A stretch of DNA of 35,919 nucleotides from Candidatus Izemoplasma sp. (lineage in GTDB: Bacteria > Bacillota_I > Bacilli_A > Izemoplasmatales > Izemoplasmataceae). The notes under the pieces were generated by a model. The model had not been told where the DNA came from, searched no databases, and was given only the letters and a program-made list of their open reading frames with translations. Each line of letters starts with the position of its first letter. The first letter of the stretch is position 1. The stretch covers positions 107,384 to 143,302 of the forward strand of contig JAOZRX010000001.1 of NCBI GenBank assembly GCA_029939945.1, written 5' to 3'. Both the position numbers and the translations under genes were made by a program. Shown here in pieces: positions 15,824 to 25,135 of this stretch.

Positions 15824-16729
15824 ATGAAGAAATTTAAAATATCAAAAACAAGTATTAAGAAGTTCTTTAGTTACTTTAACCCTAAAAGAACAAGAAAATT
15901 AAATCGTAGTATGGGAGGAGATTTAGCACTTTTTGTTTTATTACTATTATTTGGTACTTTTAGTGCTTATCCGTTAATTATGACTGCATCAAATGCGTTT
16001 AAACCACTAGATGAGTTATTCTTATTTCCACCTAAACTATTACCTAGAAATATAACATTTGATAATTTTAGAGATTTATCAGAATTAATTGGGAATTCAT
16101 GGATTCCTTTCTCGAGATATTTCTTTAATACAATATTAATTACATCACTAGGGACACTAGGACATGTTATTATTGCCTCAATGGCAGCATTTCCCCTAGC
16201 TAAATACCGTTTCCCTGGTCGAAGTATTTTCTTTACATTAGTTGTTTATTCACTAATGTTTGCACCACAAGTAACAGCAACACCAAACTATATAATTATC
16301 TCAAAAATTGGTTTAATAGATAATCCAAGTGCAATTATTTTACCGGCTATTGCATCGAGTTTAGGATTATATTTAATGAAACAATTTATGCAACAAATTC
16401 CTGATGATCTAATTGAATCAGCCAAAATTGATGGAGCAAGTGAATATCGAATATTCTTCACGATTATTATGCCACTAGTTAAACCTGCGTGGTTAACATT
16501 GATTATTCTATTATTCCAAAGATTATGGATAACTGATGGAGGTGCATTTATTTTCAGTGAAGAATTAAAACCACTGTCTTATGCTTTAAGACAAATAGCT
16601 CAAGGAACGATTGAACGTGCTGGAACAATTGCTGCTGTGTCGTTTATTATGATGATTGTACCTGTTACTTTCTTCATAGTTTCACAGTCAAGAATTGTTG
16701 AAACATTCAGTCATTCTGGAATGAAGTAG
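15824..16729 (+). CDS. ABC sugar transporter permease, MalG-type (pair 1)
   Basis: ATG at 15824 is chosen over GTG at 15815, since AGGTGA (15813-15818) then acts as ribosome site; the ATG is one base after the upstream stop. The 301-residue product has six membrane segments, the EAA loop ESAKIDGASEYRIFF, and the C-terminal signature of MalG-like subunits ending F-S-H-S-G-M-K. The N-terminal 30 residues are unusually basic (KPKR-rich) for a permease, which could mark a cytosolic docking segment. It forms the transmembrane dimer with the 14887 product. Confidence 0.9.
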   Translation: MKKFKISKTSIKKFFSYFNPKRTRKLNRSMGGDLALFVLLLLFGTFSAYPLIMTASNAFKPLDELFLFPPKLLPRNITFDNFRDLSELIGNSWIPFSRYFFNTILITSLGTLGHVIIASMAAFPLAKYRFPGRSIFFTLVVYSLMFAPQVTATPNYIIISKIGLIDNPSAIILPAIASSLGLYLMKQFMQQIPDDLIESAKIDGASEYRIFFTIIMPLVKPAWLTLIILLFQRLWITDGGAFIFSEELKPLSYALRQIAQGTIERAGTIAAVSFIMMIVPVTFFIVSQSRIVETFSHSGMK

Positions 16730-16741
16730 GAGTGATGTAAT

Positions 16742-18232
16742 ATGATAAAATTATTTACATTAGCTTCATTATTAGTAACTATGCCGGTTTCATTTATTTC
16801 TGTAAATTATAATTATTCATACTATGGAGAAACGATTCATTCAGCTCCAGGTATGACATTTGCTGCATACATTAATGCACAATCTTTAGGTGTGACTTTA
16901 ACTTCTCCAGAAGATTTAGTTGTTTATGATGAGGAAATTTATTTAGTTGATTCGAATACTAATAATTTAATTGTTATTGATAACGGATTTAATCTTGTTA
17001 AAGAATATGTTAGTTTTTCTTTATCTACTGAGTATCAGGATTATCTAACAGATCAAGGAGTAGTTGACTTCTCAGATATTTCTCTGGATTCACCACATGG
17101 TATTGATGTTAATGATTCAGGAATCTATATTTGTGATACTAGTAATTTCCGTATCGTAAAATTGAATCATGACTTCGAAGTAATCGCTACTTTTCAAGAT
17201 ATGGATGATAAAACATTTGATCTAGAATTAGATGATGGTATCGAATTTGAACCAATGAAAATAACTGTTGATGCATCTGAAAGAATGTATGTTGTTGCCA
17301 AAGGTGTTTATGAAGGAATTATGGAGATTAACTACGATGGAGATTTCAACCGTTTTACGGGTGTTAATCCAATTGTATTAACACCATTTGAAATCTTTAG
17401 TAGATCATTAATGACCGAAGAGCAAATAGCACAATTACAGTTATTCTTACCAACAGAATATACGAATGTATCTATAAACGAAAAAAGTTTTATTTATGCA
17501 ACTTCAAAAACATCAGAAAATAATGCGGATAATCCTATCCAATTAATTAATCCTAAAGGAGTAGATGTAATCACTAGAAATGGATATTTTCCTCCTAAAG
17601 GAGATATTCATTATGTAATCGGATCAAACAATTATGTTATTGAAGGTCCAAGTGAATTAGTAGATATTTCAAGTACTGATCATGGTATTTATACTGTTTT
17701 AGATCAAAAGAGATCACGATTATTCACATATGATAGTGAAGGGAATCTATTATATATTAATGGAGATGAAGGTTCTCAAAGTGATAAATTTAGTGAAGGG
17801 GTCGCAATTGAATACTTTAACGATGATTTATTAATTTTAGATCGTGGGACAAAGACAATTGTTGTATACCAATTAACTGAATTTGGAGCTTATGTAAATC
17901 AAGCTATTTCATATCACGATGAAGGTAAATTTGAAGAGGCTGCGTTAATATGGGAGGAAGTAGTTAAAATTAATTCTAACTATGAAATCGCGTTTAACGG
18001 AATTGGAAAATTATTACTAAGACAAGAAAATTATAAAGAAGCAATGGAATATTTCAAATTAGGGCATGATACTTATTACTACTCAAAAGCTTTTAAAGGT
18101 TATCGAAACGATATTATTAAGAATAATTTTGGACTGATAATTGGTTCTATGGTAGTAGTAGCTGGTGGCTTAATGGGATATAAAGTCTATTCAACTTATA
18201 AAAAAGGAGGATCGATTTTATATGAAGACTAA
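16742..18232 (+). CDS. Exported beta-propeller (NHL-like) / TPR protein with C-terminal membrane anchor
   Basis: A signal-like segment (1-20) precedes NHL-type blades at about 50-380, seen in IYLVDSNTNNLIVID and IYICDTSNFRIVKLN. Residues about 395-450 are a tetratricopeptide pair (HDEGKFEEAALIWEEVV and ENYKEAMEYFKLG). About 460-480 is a transmembrane segment followed by a short basic tail. The propeller and TPR should therefore face outward, tethered to the membrane. The gene lies between a permease gene and a Yip1 gene and overlaps the latter by 11 bases, so it is a candidate accessory subunit of the importer. No enzymatic motif is visible. Confidence 0.75.
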   Translation: MIKLFTLASLLVTMPVSFISVNYNYSYYGETIHSAPGMTFAAYINAQSLGVTLTSPEDLVVYDEEIYLVDSNTNNLIVIDNGFNLVKEYVSFSLSTEYQDYLTDQGVVDFSDISLDSPHGIDVNDSGIYICDTSNFRIVKLNHDFEVIATFQDMDDKTFDLELDDGIEFEPMKITVDASERMYVVAKGVYEGIMEINYDGDFNRFTGVNPIVLTPFEIFSRSLMTEEQIAQLQLFLPTEYTNVSINEKSFIYATSKTSENNADNPIQLINPKGVDVITRNGYFPPKGDIHYVIGSNNYVIEGPSELVDISSTDHGIYTVLDQKRSRLFTYDSEGNLLYINGDEGSQSDKFSEGVAIEYFNDDLLILDRGTKTIVVYQLTEFGAYVNQAISYHDEGKFEEAALIWEEVVKINSNYEIAFNGIGKLLLRQENYKEAMEYFKLGHDTYYYSKAFKGYRNDIIKNNFGLIIGSMVVVAGGLMGYKVYSTYKKGGSILYED

Positions 18233-18860
18233 ACTTAAAACGATATACAACGATTATGTTAAGTTTCCTAAATATATTTTGTTTCATCCATTTGATGGAT
18301 TTGAAGAATTTAAAAGATATAAAAAAGGAAAACTGATTGTCGCAATTGTATTTATTATCTTATTTGCATTTTTTAGAGTATTTCAATATCAATATACAGG
18401 ATTTATTATTAATGAAAATAATCCTTTAATGTTAAACAGTTTACAAGAGATTTTTTCAGTTTTACTACTAGTTGTTTTATTTTCTGTAGGTAACTGGTCT
18501 GTGACTACATTGATGGAAGGAAAAGGTAGTTATAAGGAAATCCTAATGGTTACAGGGTACGCTTTATTCCCAATGATTATTATGGGGTTCCCAAGTGTTA
18601 TTATTTCAAACTTCTTAACGTTAGAAGAAATTGCGTTTTATAACTTATTAATGTATATGGCAGTAATCGCAACAGGATGGATGTTATTTATGGGGATATT
18701 AAACATTCACCAATACGGACTATTTAAGACTTTAATAGCTTTTATTGCTACTTTAGTTGCAATGTCAATTATGATGTTTTTAGGGCTTCTGTTTTTTGAC
18801 CTTATCCAGCAATTTATATCATTCATAGCAGCAATTTATGAAGAGATATCGTTGAGATAG
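18222..18860 (+). CDS. Yip1-family integral membrane protein
   Basis: This 212-residue protein has about five hydrophobic segments after an amphipathic N terminus (FPKYILFHPFDGFEEFKRYK), the typical start of bacterial Yip1 (PF04893) proteins. It overlaps the preceding gene by 11 bases, with GGAGGA upstream inside that gene. The family has no proven biochemical role in bacteria. Its tight coupling to the propeller and DUF5696 genes suggests these three act together with the importer. Confidence 0.75.
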   Translation: MKTKLKTIYNDYVKFPKYILFHPFDGFEEFKRYKKGKLIVAIVFIILFAFFRVFQYQYTGFIINENNPLMLNSLQEIFSVLLLVVLFSVGNWSVTTLMEGKGSYKEILMVTGYALFPMIIMGFPSVIISNFLTLEEIAFYNLLMYMAVIATGWMLFMGILNIHQYGLFKTLIAFIATLVAMSIMMFLGLLFFDLIQQFISFIAAIYEEISLR

Positions 18861-18874
18861 AGGAGGTTAATAAT

Positions 18875-21448
18875 ATGACTAGAAATAGAATAGTAATTAT
18901 TGCACTATTATTAATCATAGGTTCTGGATACCTGTTTATGTTTAATATGCGCCCAAAAACAATCCCTGAAACTGATTTAATGGTATTTTCAAGAGATGGA
19001 TTTACTATGTCAGAAGAATTATCAAATACAAATAAACTAGTAACAAGCAATACTAATTTTGAATTATATTTAGATGAGACAACTTCATATTTTACTGTTG
19101 TTGATAAATCAAATGGTGAAGTTTGGTCTTCTAATCCAAGTGAGAGCGATCCATGGGAATTAGATCCAGATGAAACAATAACAAATTCAGCGTTAGATAA
19201 ACAAAAATCGACTTTGGAAATTTCTTGTTTCGATAGTGCCGGTTCGTTAGCTACGTTTAATAATTATAAGTATAGTATTTATCATCCTGAGAGTATTTTA
19301 GAAGATGAAGGAAAAAGAACATTTGAAGTTAAGTATACAGATGACGGATTCCAAATATTATATTTGATTCAAGATTTAGAAATAGATTATCTATATTTTC
19401 CAAAATTCTTACCTAAAGATGTTTTAGAAGGTATGGAAGATCGCGATTTATTAGAAGCAATCGCTTATACAACATTTGATGAAGAAAAACAAGTATATGA
19501 GATATATCAATATCAAGATATGTCTAAACTTGTTAAGAAAAGATTGTTTAAAATATTTTATGAAGAAGCTGAAGTATCTTATACAAGAGAACAATCAATT
19601 GATGAAAATGCATCTTATGGATATACTGAACAATATGAAAAAATTTCATTTGAGATTGGAATTAATATTTCATTAAACCTAGATGGAATTGATGCTTCGG
19701 TAATGAAAGAATCAATTTCTGAACCAGATAACTTTCAACTTGCAAGTATTACATTCTTACCGTTATTTGGAACAGCAGTATCAGAAATTGCTGATGTAGC
19801 AACAGAGGGAAGTATTGTTTTACCTGATGGCAGTGGAGCAATTATTGAATTTAATAATGGAAAGTTTTATCAAGAACCATACTCAAAAAGAGTATACGGT
19901 GAAGATTTAGCAATCTTAAATTATAAAATGCCAGAGCAACAACAAAAAATTAGTATTCCATTATTTGGAATGGTAAAAGAAAATGCTGCTTTTGCTGCTA
20001 TTATTACCGAGGGTGATACAATGGCTACAATTAATGCCGATGTATCAGGTAGAATCGATTCATATAATAAAGTCTATACATCATTTAGATTCCGAGAAAA
20101 TGAGTCAGTAACACTAGGTAGTGGATTTAATACTTATGGACTTGATATTTATACTGAAGACATTGTTAATACTGACTTTACTGTTAAATTCGTTTTCTTA
20201 GATAATGATAGTAATGATTATGTTGGGATAGCTAATGTATACCAAGAATATTTAACAAGTAGTAAGTCATTTTTAGGTGAAGACATAACTGGTAAAACAG
20301 TTGTAACAACTGAATTATTAGGAGCATATGATAAAAAAGAATTTGTTCTAGGAGTACCTTATTACTCAAGTAATTCATTGACTAAATTTTCTGAATCACA
20401 AATTATCATCGATGAATTAATATCACGTGGTGTTTTAGAAATGAATGTAATTTATACAGGAATGATTAACGGAGGATTAAGTAGTAGTCTTGCTGATGAA
20501 TTTAAGATTGAAAAAGTTTTAGGTGGAAAACGTGATTATAATAATTTCATAGATTACTTAAGTACAAAAAATATTAATTTATATCCACGTATTAACTTAA
20601 TGACAACAGCAGATTACAATAAAATGTTTGATAATTTCCGTTATACATCAAGTAGAATAGATGGTTCACAATCATTGTTATTTAAATACCATTTACCATC
20701 AAAATTACCATATAGTGAAGTTACATATGAATACTTAAAAGATGAGTATGTAATTAACCCTTTATATTTATCACCAATTATGGATAAATTTAGTAAAGAT
20801 TATAATGGAAGTTATTTAACTTATAATATGCTAGGTTCAATATTAGGTGGTAACTATGATAATAGTAATACTATTTATAAACAAGATTCACTATATTTAC
20901 AAGAAGCAATATTATCAGGTGTAAAAGAGAGTGTTATGCTTTCAAATCCTCTAGGTTTTGCGATGCCTTACGCTAATTTTATTACTGATTTACCAACTGA
21001 AACAACATTATATGCGATTTTGGATTATCAGATTCCTTTAGTTCAATTAGTTTTATCAGGAAGAGTTGATTATTCAACAGCAAGTTTAAATATTGCGAAC
21101 GAAAGAAGTGATCAATATAATTTCTTAAAGGTTATTGAAACAGGTTCAAACATAAAATATACACTTTCATATGATGACTCAAAAGAATTACGAGAAACAC
21201 CATATAATTATTACTTATCAACAAACTATAAAAACTGGCTTGATCGTATCGAAAACACTGTTAAAGAATTGGACGAAATAGGAATTCATGAAGGTTATTT
21301 AGTGGTACATGAAAGACTTCAAGCTAATGTCTATAAAGTTACTTACTCACATGGATTAGAAATAATTATCAACTATAATTTAAGTGATGTAACTATCGGT
21401 ACTAAAACTATTAGTGCCATGGATTATGTAGTATTGGAGGTGAACTAG
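18875..21448 (+). CDS. DUF5696 family membrane-anchored protein
   Basis: The 857-residue product begins with one transmembrane anchor (about 5-22) and is otherwise extracytoplasmic. The block VLPDGSGAIIEFNNGKFYQ (about residues 315-333) is the feature by which I recognise DUF5696, a family of unknown function found beside carbohydrate ABC transporters in Bacillota. The central and C-terminal part (about 480-790) alternates strands and helices with conserved aromatic residues and could be a TIM-barrel-like fold, but I cannot assign catalytic residues. AGAGGAGG gives a strong ribosome site, and the next permease starts directly after its TAG. A binding or processing role for the imported glycan is inference. 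Confidence 0.75.
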   Translation: MTRNRIVIIALLLIIGSGYLFMFNMRPKTIPETDLMVFSRDGFTMSEELSNTNKLVTSNTNFELYLDETTSYFTVVDKSNGEVWSSNPSESDPWELDPDETITNSALDKQKSTLEISCFDSAGSLATFNNYKYSIYHPESILEDEGKRTFEVKYTDDGFQILYLIQDLEIDYLYFPKFLPKDVLEGMEDRDLLEAIAYTTFDEEKQVYEIYQYQDMSKLVKKRLFKIFYEEAEVSYTREQSIDENASYGYTEQYEKISFEIGINISLNLDGIDASVMKESISEPDNFQLASITFLPLFGTAVSEIADVATEGSIVLPDGSGAIIEFNNGKFYQEPYSKRVYGEDLAILNYKMPEQQQKISIPLFGMVKENAAFAAIITEGDTMATINADVSGRIDSYNKVYTSFRFRENESVTLGSGFNTYGLDIYTEDIVNTDFTVKFVFLDNDSNDYVGIANVYQEYLTSSKSFLGEDITGKTVVTTELLGAYDKKEFVLGVPYYSSNSLTKFSESQIIIDELISRGVLEMNVIYTGMINGGLSSSLADEFKIEKVLGGKRDYNNFIDYLSTKNINLYPRINLMTTADYNKMFDNFRYTSSRIDGSQSLLFKYHLPSKLPYSEVTYEYLKDEYVINPLYLSPIMDKFSKDYNGSYLTYNMLGSILGGNYDNSNTIYKQDSLYLQEAILSGVKESVMLSNPLGFAMPYANFITDLPTETTLYAILDYQIPLVQLVLSGRVDYSTASLNIANERSDQYNFLKVIETGSNIKYTLSYDDSKELRETPYNYYLSTNYKNWLDRIENTVKELDEIGIHEGYLVVHERLQANVYKVTYSHGLEIIINYNLSDVTIGTKTISAMDYVVLEVN

Positions 21449-22354
21449 ATGAAAACTAATAAAATGAAAAAACTATCTTATAAGCAACAAAAAGTAGTTT
21501 GGTCTATAATCTTCTTAACACCTTGGGTATTAGGTTTCATATTCTTGTTTGCTGTTCCATTCTTTGAGTCTCTACGATATAGTTTCTACGAGTTAACACC
21601 AAAATCAGGCGAGATTATTAAAGACTTCATAGGATTTGAGAATTACTATTATGCATTCAATGAACATGTTATTAGAAACACTAGTTTCAAAGTAGAATTA
21701 ATAAATACTACAATGGATGCTATGATCAATTTACCGGTGTTATTAATATTTAGTTTATTCATAGCTGTTATGTTGAATATGGAATTTAAGGGTAGATCAT
21801 TTGTTAGAGCAATCTTCTTTATTCCTGTGATTTTAAATTCAGCTGCAGTAGCTAGTGCACTTGGTGGAGGAGATTCAATTGCTGCAATGCTAGAAGAACA
21901 AGGAATTGATAAAATCTTTGACTTAGAATTTTACTTATTACAAACAGGTATGGCTGATTTTCTTATAACGTTTATCGTTGATTTAATCTCTCGTATCTAC
22001 TCGATTTTATCTTTATCAGGAGTACCTATCTTGTTATTCTTAGCTAGTATTCAATCAGTTCCAAAACATTTATATGAAGCAGCAAAAATTGAAGGAGCTA
22101 CAGCTTATGAAACGTTTTGGTTAATTACATTACCAAACGTTACACCACATCTTATTACTGTTACTGTTTATGCTTTAGTTGACACCTTCTTAACATCTCC
22201 AATAAGTGAAATTATCAGTTCCGAATTAAACCATCAAAACTGGGGTCTAAGTTCGGCTATGGCTTGGGTGTATGTTAGTACAATTATTGCGATATTAGCT
22301 TTATTAGCAGTATTTGCCAAAGCGCTGAAGATTGGTGGTTCTCATTATGAATAA
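21449..22354 (+). CDS. ABC sugar transporter permease, MalF-type (pair 2)
   Basis: A second MalF-like subunit of 301 residues: FLTPWVLGFIFLFAVPFFES at the N terminus, six membrane segments, and the EAA loop LYEAAKIEGATAYETFW. It starts directly after the stop of the DUF5696 gene with GGAGGTGA as ribosome site. It differs clearly from the first pair's MalF subunit, so the pairs are not a recent duplication. Confidence 0.92.
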   Translation: MKTNKMKKLSYKQQKVVWSIIFLTPWVLGFIFLFAVPFFESLRYSFYELTPKSGEIIKDFIGFENYYYAFNEHVIRNTSFKVELINTTMDAMINLPVLLIFSLFIAVMLNMEFKGRSFVRAIFFIPVILNSAAVASALGGGDSIAAMLEEQGIDKIFDLEFYLLQTGMADFLITFIVDLISRIYSILSLSGVPILLFLASIQSVPKHLYEAAKIEGATAYETFWLITLPNVTPHLITVTVYALVDTFLTSPISEIISSELNHQNWGLSSAMAWVYVSTIIAILALLAVFAKALKIGGSHYE

Positions 22355-23345
22355 TGTCGTAACTACAAAAGTTAAATCAGTTTATCAAGGGATTTATGAT
22401 AATCTTAATAATCCTAGAAATAAAATGGTTCGCTCTAAAAAAACAAAAGAGATTTCAATGGTTGTATTAAGAACAGTATTGTTATTCGGATTATGTTTCG
22501 TAATATTGTTCCCAACTATTCAACAAATATCAATGGCTTTAAGAGCACCTGAAGATGTAAATAATCCTGCAGTAATCTGGATTCCATTAAATTGGTCTTT
22601 GATGAATATTAAAATTGCTGCAGTAGTACTTGACTATACACACGCATTATTAAATACTTTAAAGATTAGCGTTATATCAATGTTACTACAAATTGTTTCA
22701 ACTTCTTTAGCAGGATATGCTTTCAGCCGTTTAAGATTTAAAGGAAGTAATATCTTATTTATCTTTGTTATTCTCACAATTATTATTCCTCCTCAAGCTT
22801 TATCATTACAACAATACTTATATTTTAAAGATTTAAATTTAATTGGTAGTGAAACATCAATTTACTTGATGAGTGGGTTAGGAATGGGAATTAGAAGTGG
22901 TATCTTCATTTATATCTTTAGACAGTTCTTTAGAGGATTACCAATAGAATTAGAAGAATCAGCTCAAATAGATGGTGCAGGTGTATTCAGAACATTTTGG
23001 AATATTATGTTACCTAATGCACGTGGTGCATTAATTACTGTTGGTTTATTCGCATTTGTATGGGCATGGAATGATGCTTATTATGTTAAAATATTTGAAG
23101 TATCAACAGCTGATTTCCCATTACTTACAATGAGACTTATCAATGCTGCAGAAGGAATGTACGCTGCATTGTTCTATACAGGTGGACTTGATTTAATTGG
23201 ACAAGACGTATGGGAAAATCCATTATTCTTAGCATTGATTTCCAATGTTGCTGCTTTATTGATGATGTTACCATTACTTATAATGTATTTATTTGTTCAG
23301 AAACAATTTGTTGAGTCAATTGAAAGAACAGGTATAGTTGGCTAA
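22347..23345 (+). CDS. ABC sugar transporter permease, MalG-type (pair 2)
   Basis: ATG at 22347 overlaps the upstream gene by 8 bases and has GGTGG 8 bases before it; the in-frame TTG at 22332 is less likely. The product (332 residues) has six membrane segments, the EAA loop EESAQIDGAGVFRTFW, and a typical MalG end (QKQFVESIERTGIVG). It partners the 21449 product. Whether the two permease pairs form two importers, one per binding protein, or serve different glycans cannot be told from sequence. Confidence 0.9.
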   Translation: MNNVVTTKVKSVYQGIYDNLNNPRNKMVRSKKTKEISMVVLRTVLLFGLCFVILFPTIQQISMALRAPEDVNNPAVIWIPLNWSLMNIKIAAVVLDYTHALLNTLKISVISMLLQIVSTSLAGYAFSRLRFKGSNILFIFVILTIIIPPQALSLQQYLYFKDLNLIGSETSIYLMSGLGMGIRSGIFIYIFRQFFRGLPIELEESAQIDGAGVFRTFWNIMLPNARGALITVGLFAFVWAWNDAYYVKIFEVSTADFPLLTMRLINAAEGMYAALFYTGGLDLIGQDVWENPLFLALISNVAALLMMLPLLIMYLFVQKQFVESIERTGIVG

Positions 23346-23360
23346 AACGGAGGTTTCATT

Positions 23361-23999
23361 ATGAATTTTGAAAAATTAGCAAATTCAAAAATTAATGTCT
23401 TCGCTGATTGGGTAATTAGGTTGGTAATGATAAACTTAATGATTATTGTGTTTTCATTACCAATCCTAACTATTTACCCAGCTATTTCAGCTGGATACAA
23501 TATGTTTCATGATTATACGAACACCAAAAACCCAAAATTATTCAGGGGTTATTTTGGTTATTTTAAGAGTAATTTAAAGAGAAAAATACTAATAGGATTA
23601 ATTATTGTTATATCTATTGTTGTTGGATTCTTAAATGTTAGATATTATTCTACAGTATTAGAACAAGGAGCATCAGTGTTTTATTTAATTGGATACTATG
23701 TTACTTTAGCCTTGTTAGCAACGTTATATGCTATTTCAATATATTCATTAGTTGTTATTAGTGTTTACCCAAAAAGTAAATTAAGGAATCTATTTAAATT
23801 ATCATTTATTTTAGCTGGGAAATTTTATTTCCGAACTTTGTTATTGGTAATTATAAATACAGGAGTAATTTTATTATTAATCTATCCACCTACTGCGATG
23901 ATTTTCATATTTATGGGGATGTCAATTGTATTATTAATTGATGCTTTAATCACTAGAGATGTAGTCGTCTATTTAACGACTTTTGGTGATAAGAAATGA
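23361..23999 (+). CDS. YesL (DUF624) family membrane protein
   Basis: This 212-residue protein has about five membrane segments and the YesL-type start: FADWVIRLVMINLMIIVFSL followed by P-A-x-S-A-G-Y-N-M-F. YesL proteins are encoded with sugar ABC importers in Bacillota and are thought to be accessory membrane components, without known mechanism. Its TGA stop overlaps the ATG of the muramidase gene (ATGA at 23996-23999), which links transporter and catabolic genes translationally. Confidence 0.82.
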   Translation: MNFEKLANSKINVFADWVIRLVMINLMIIVFSLPILTIYPAISAGYNMFHDYTNTKNPKLFRGYFGYFKSNLKRKILIGLIIVISIVVGFLNVRYYSTVLEQGASVFYLIGYYVTLALLATLYAISIYSLVVISVYPKSKLRNLFKLSFILAGKFYFRTLLLVIINTGVILLLIYPPTAMIFIFMGMSIVLLIDALITRDVVVYLTTFGDKK

Positions 24000-25135
24000 T
24001 TAAAGTAGGGATTGAAAGACTAGGGGAGTATAAAGACTTTTTTAAGAATAAAAAAGTAGGATTAATTACTAATCCTACTGGGATAAACTCCGAATTTAGA
24101 ACAACAATTGAAATATTAAGTGAGTTGACAAACTTGGTTGCTTTATATTCACCTGAACATGGTGTTAGAGGTGATTTGCAAGCGGGTGTTAGGTTAGATG
24201 ATTACTATGATGAAATAACAGGCTGTATGGTTTATTCCTTATATGGAAAAACAAAGAAACCAACAAAAGAAATGGTCGATGGAATTGATGTTTTGTGTTA
24301 TGACATCCAAGACGTAGGTTCAAGGTTTTATACTTATATTTACACTTTAGCTTACTCAATGATGTCAGCAAAAGAAAATTCTAAGGAATTTGTTGTATTT
24401 GATAGACCTAATCCTGTTGGTGGAATTGAAGTAGAAGGAAATATATTAGACATAAAGTATAGATCTTTTGTTGGATACTATCCAATAATTCAAAGGTATG
24501 GACTAACAGTTGGTGAATTAGCAATGTATTTTAATAAAGAGTTTAAAATTAATTGTGATTTACATGTAATTAAGATGGTTGGATATAACCGTGCAATGTA
24601 CTTTGAAGATACACTGCAACCTTGGGTATCACCCTCACCTAATATTCCTACTCCAAGGAGTTCTTTAGCATATTTATCAACTTGTATATTTGAAGGGACG
24701 AATATGTCAGAAGGTAGAGGAACAACTAAACCATTTCAAATTATTGGTTCTCCTTGGTTAAATGTTAATAAATTATTACTTGATTTAGGAAAAAAAGAAC
24801 TACCTGGTGTATTATTTCGAAAAATATTTTTTACACCTACTTTCTCAAAACATCAAAATAAGTTATGCAAAGGGATAGAAATTTACGTCACTAACATAAG
24901 AATATTTAAACCAGTTTTAACTGGATATACATTAATCTATTTAATTAAAGAAAATAATCAAGAATTTAGTTTTAACAAACCGTATAAAAAAGGACTTAAC
25001 CCGATGATTGATTTATTAACAGGGGATAACTTCTTAAGAACAAATAGTCTAAGTTTAAACGAGTGTATATCAAAAATGAATCAAGATACAGAAATCTTCA
25101 AAAATACGAAAGAGAGGTATCACTTATATGACTAA
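23996..25135 (+). CDS. namZ: Exo-beta-N-acetylmuramidase, NamZ-type (DUF1343, GH171), apparently cytosolic
   Basis: The protein (379 residues) matches the NamZ/YbbC family through GLITNPTGI near residue 25, the SPEHG motif with candidate catalytic Glu54, YDIQDVGSRFYTYIYTL, FDRPNPVGG and FEGTNMSEGRGTTKPFQ. NamZ releases MurNAc from the non-reducing end of peptide-free MurNAc-GlcNAc chains. The characterised B. subtilis enzyme is secreted, but this protein starts directly at the domain (MIKVGIERLGEYKD) with no signal peptide. It should therefore act after import. It overlaps YesL by 4 bases and nagZ by 8 bases, and NagZ should remove the GlcNAc exposed after each NamZ cut. Confidence 0.9.
   Translation: MIKVGIERLGEYKDFFKNKKVGLITNPTGINSEFRTTIEILSELTNLVALYSPEHGVRGDLQAGVRLDDYYDEITGCMVYSLYGKTKKPTKEMVDGIDVLCYDIQDVGSRFYTYIYTLAYSMMSAKENSKEFVVFDRPNPVGGIEVEGNILDIKYRSFVGYYPIIQRYGLTVGELAMYFNKEFKINCDLHVIKMVGYNRAMYFEDTLQPWVSPSPNIPTPRSSLAYLSTCIFEGTNMSEGRGTTKPFQIIGSPWLNVNKLLLDLGKKELPGVLFRKIFFTPTFSKHQNKLCKGIEIYVTNIRIFKPVLTGYTLIYLIKENNQEFSFNKPYKKGLNPMIDLLTGDNFLRTNSLSLNECISKMNQDTEIFKNTKERYHLYD

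Noticed and set aside
18823-19050. Minus-strand 75-residue frame at the Yip1/DUF5696 junction
   Set aside because: Overlaps two clear plus-strand genes and has no start signals.
14887-23345. The two permease pairs as a recent tandem duplication
   Set aside because: Their EAA loops and N-terminal regions differ too much; they are distant paralogues.
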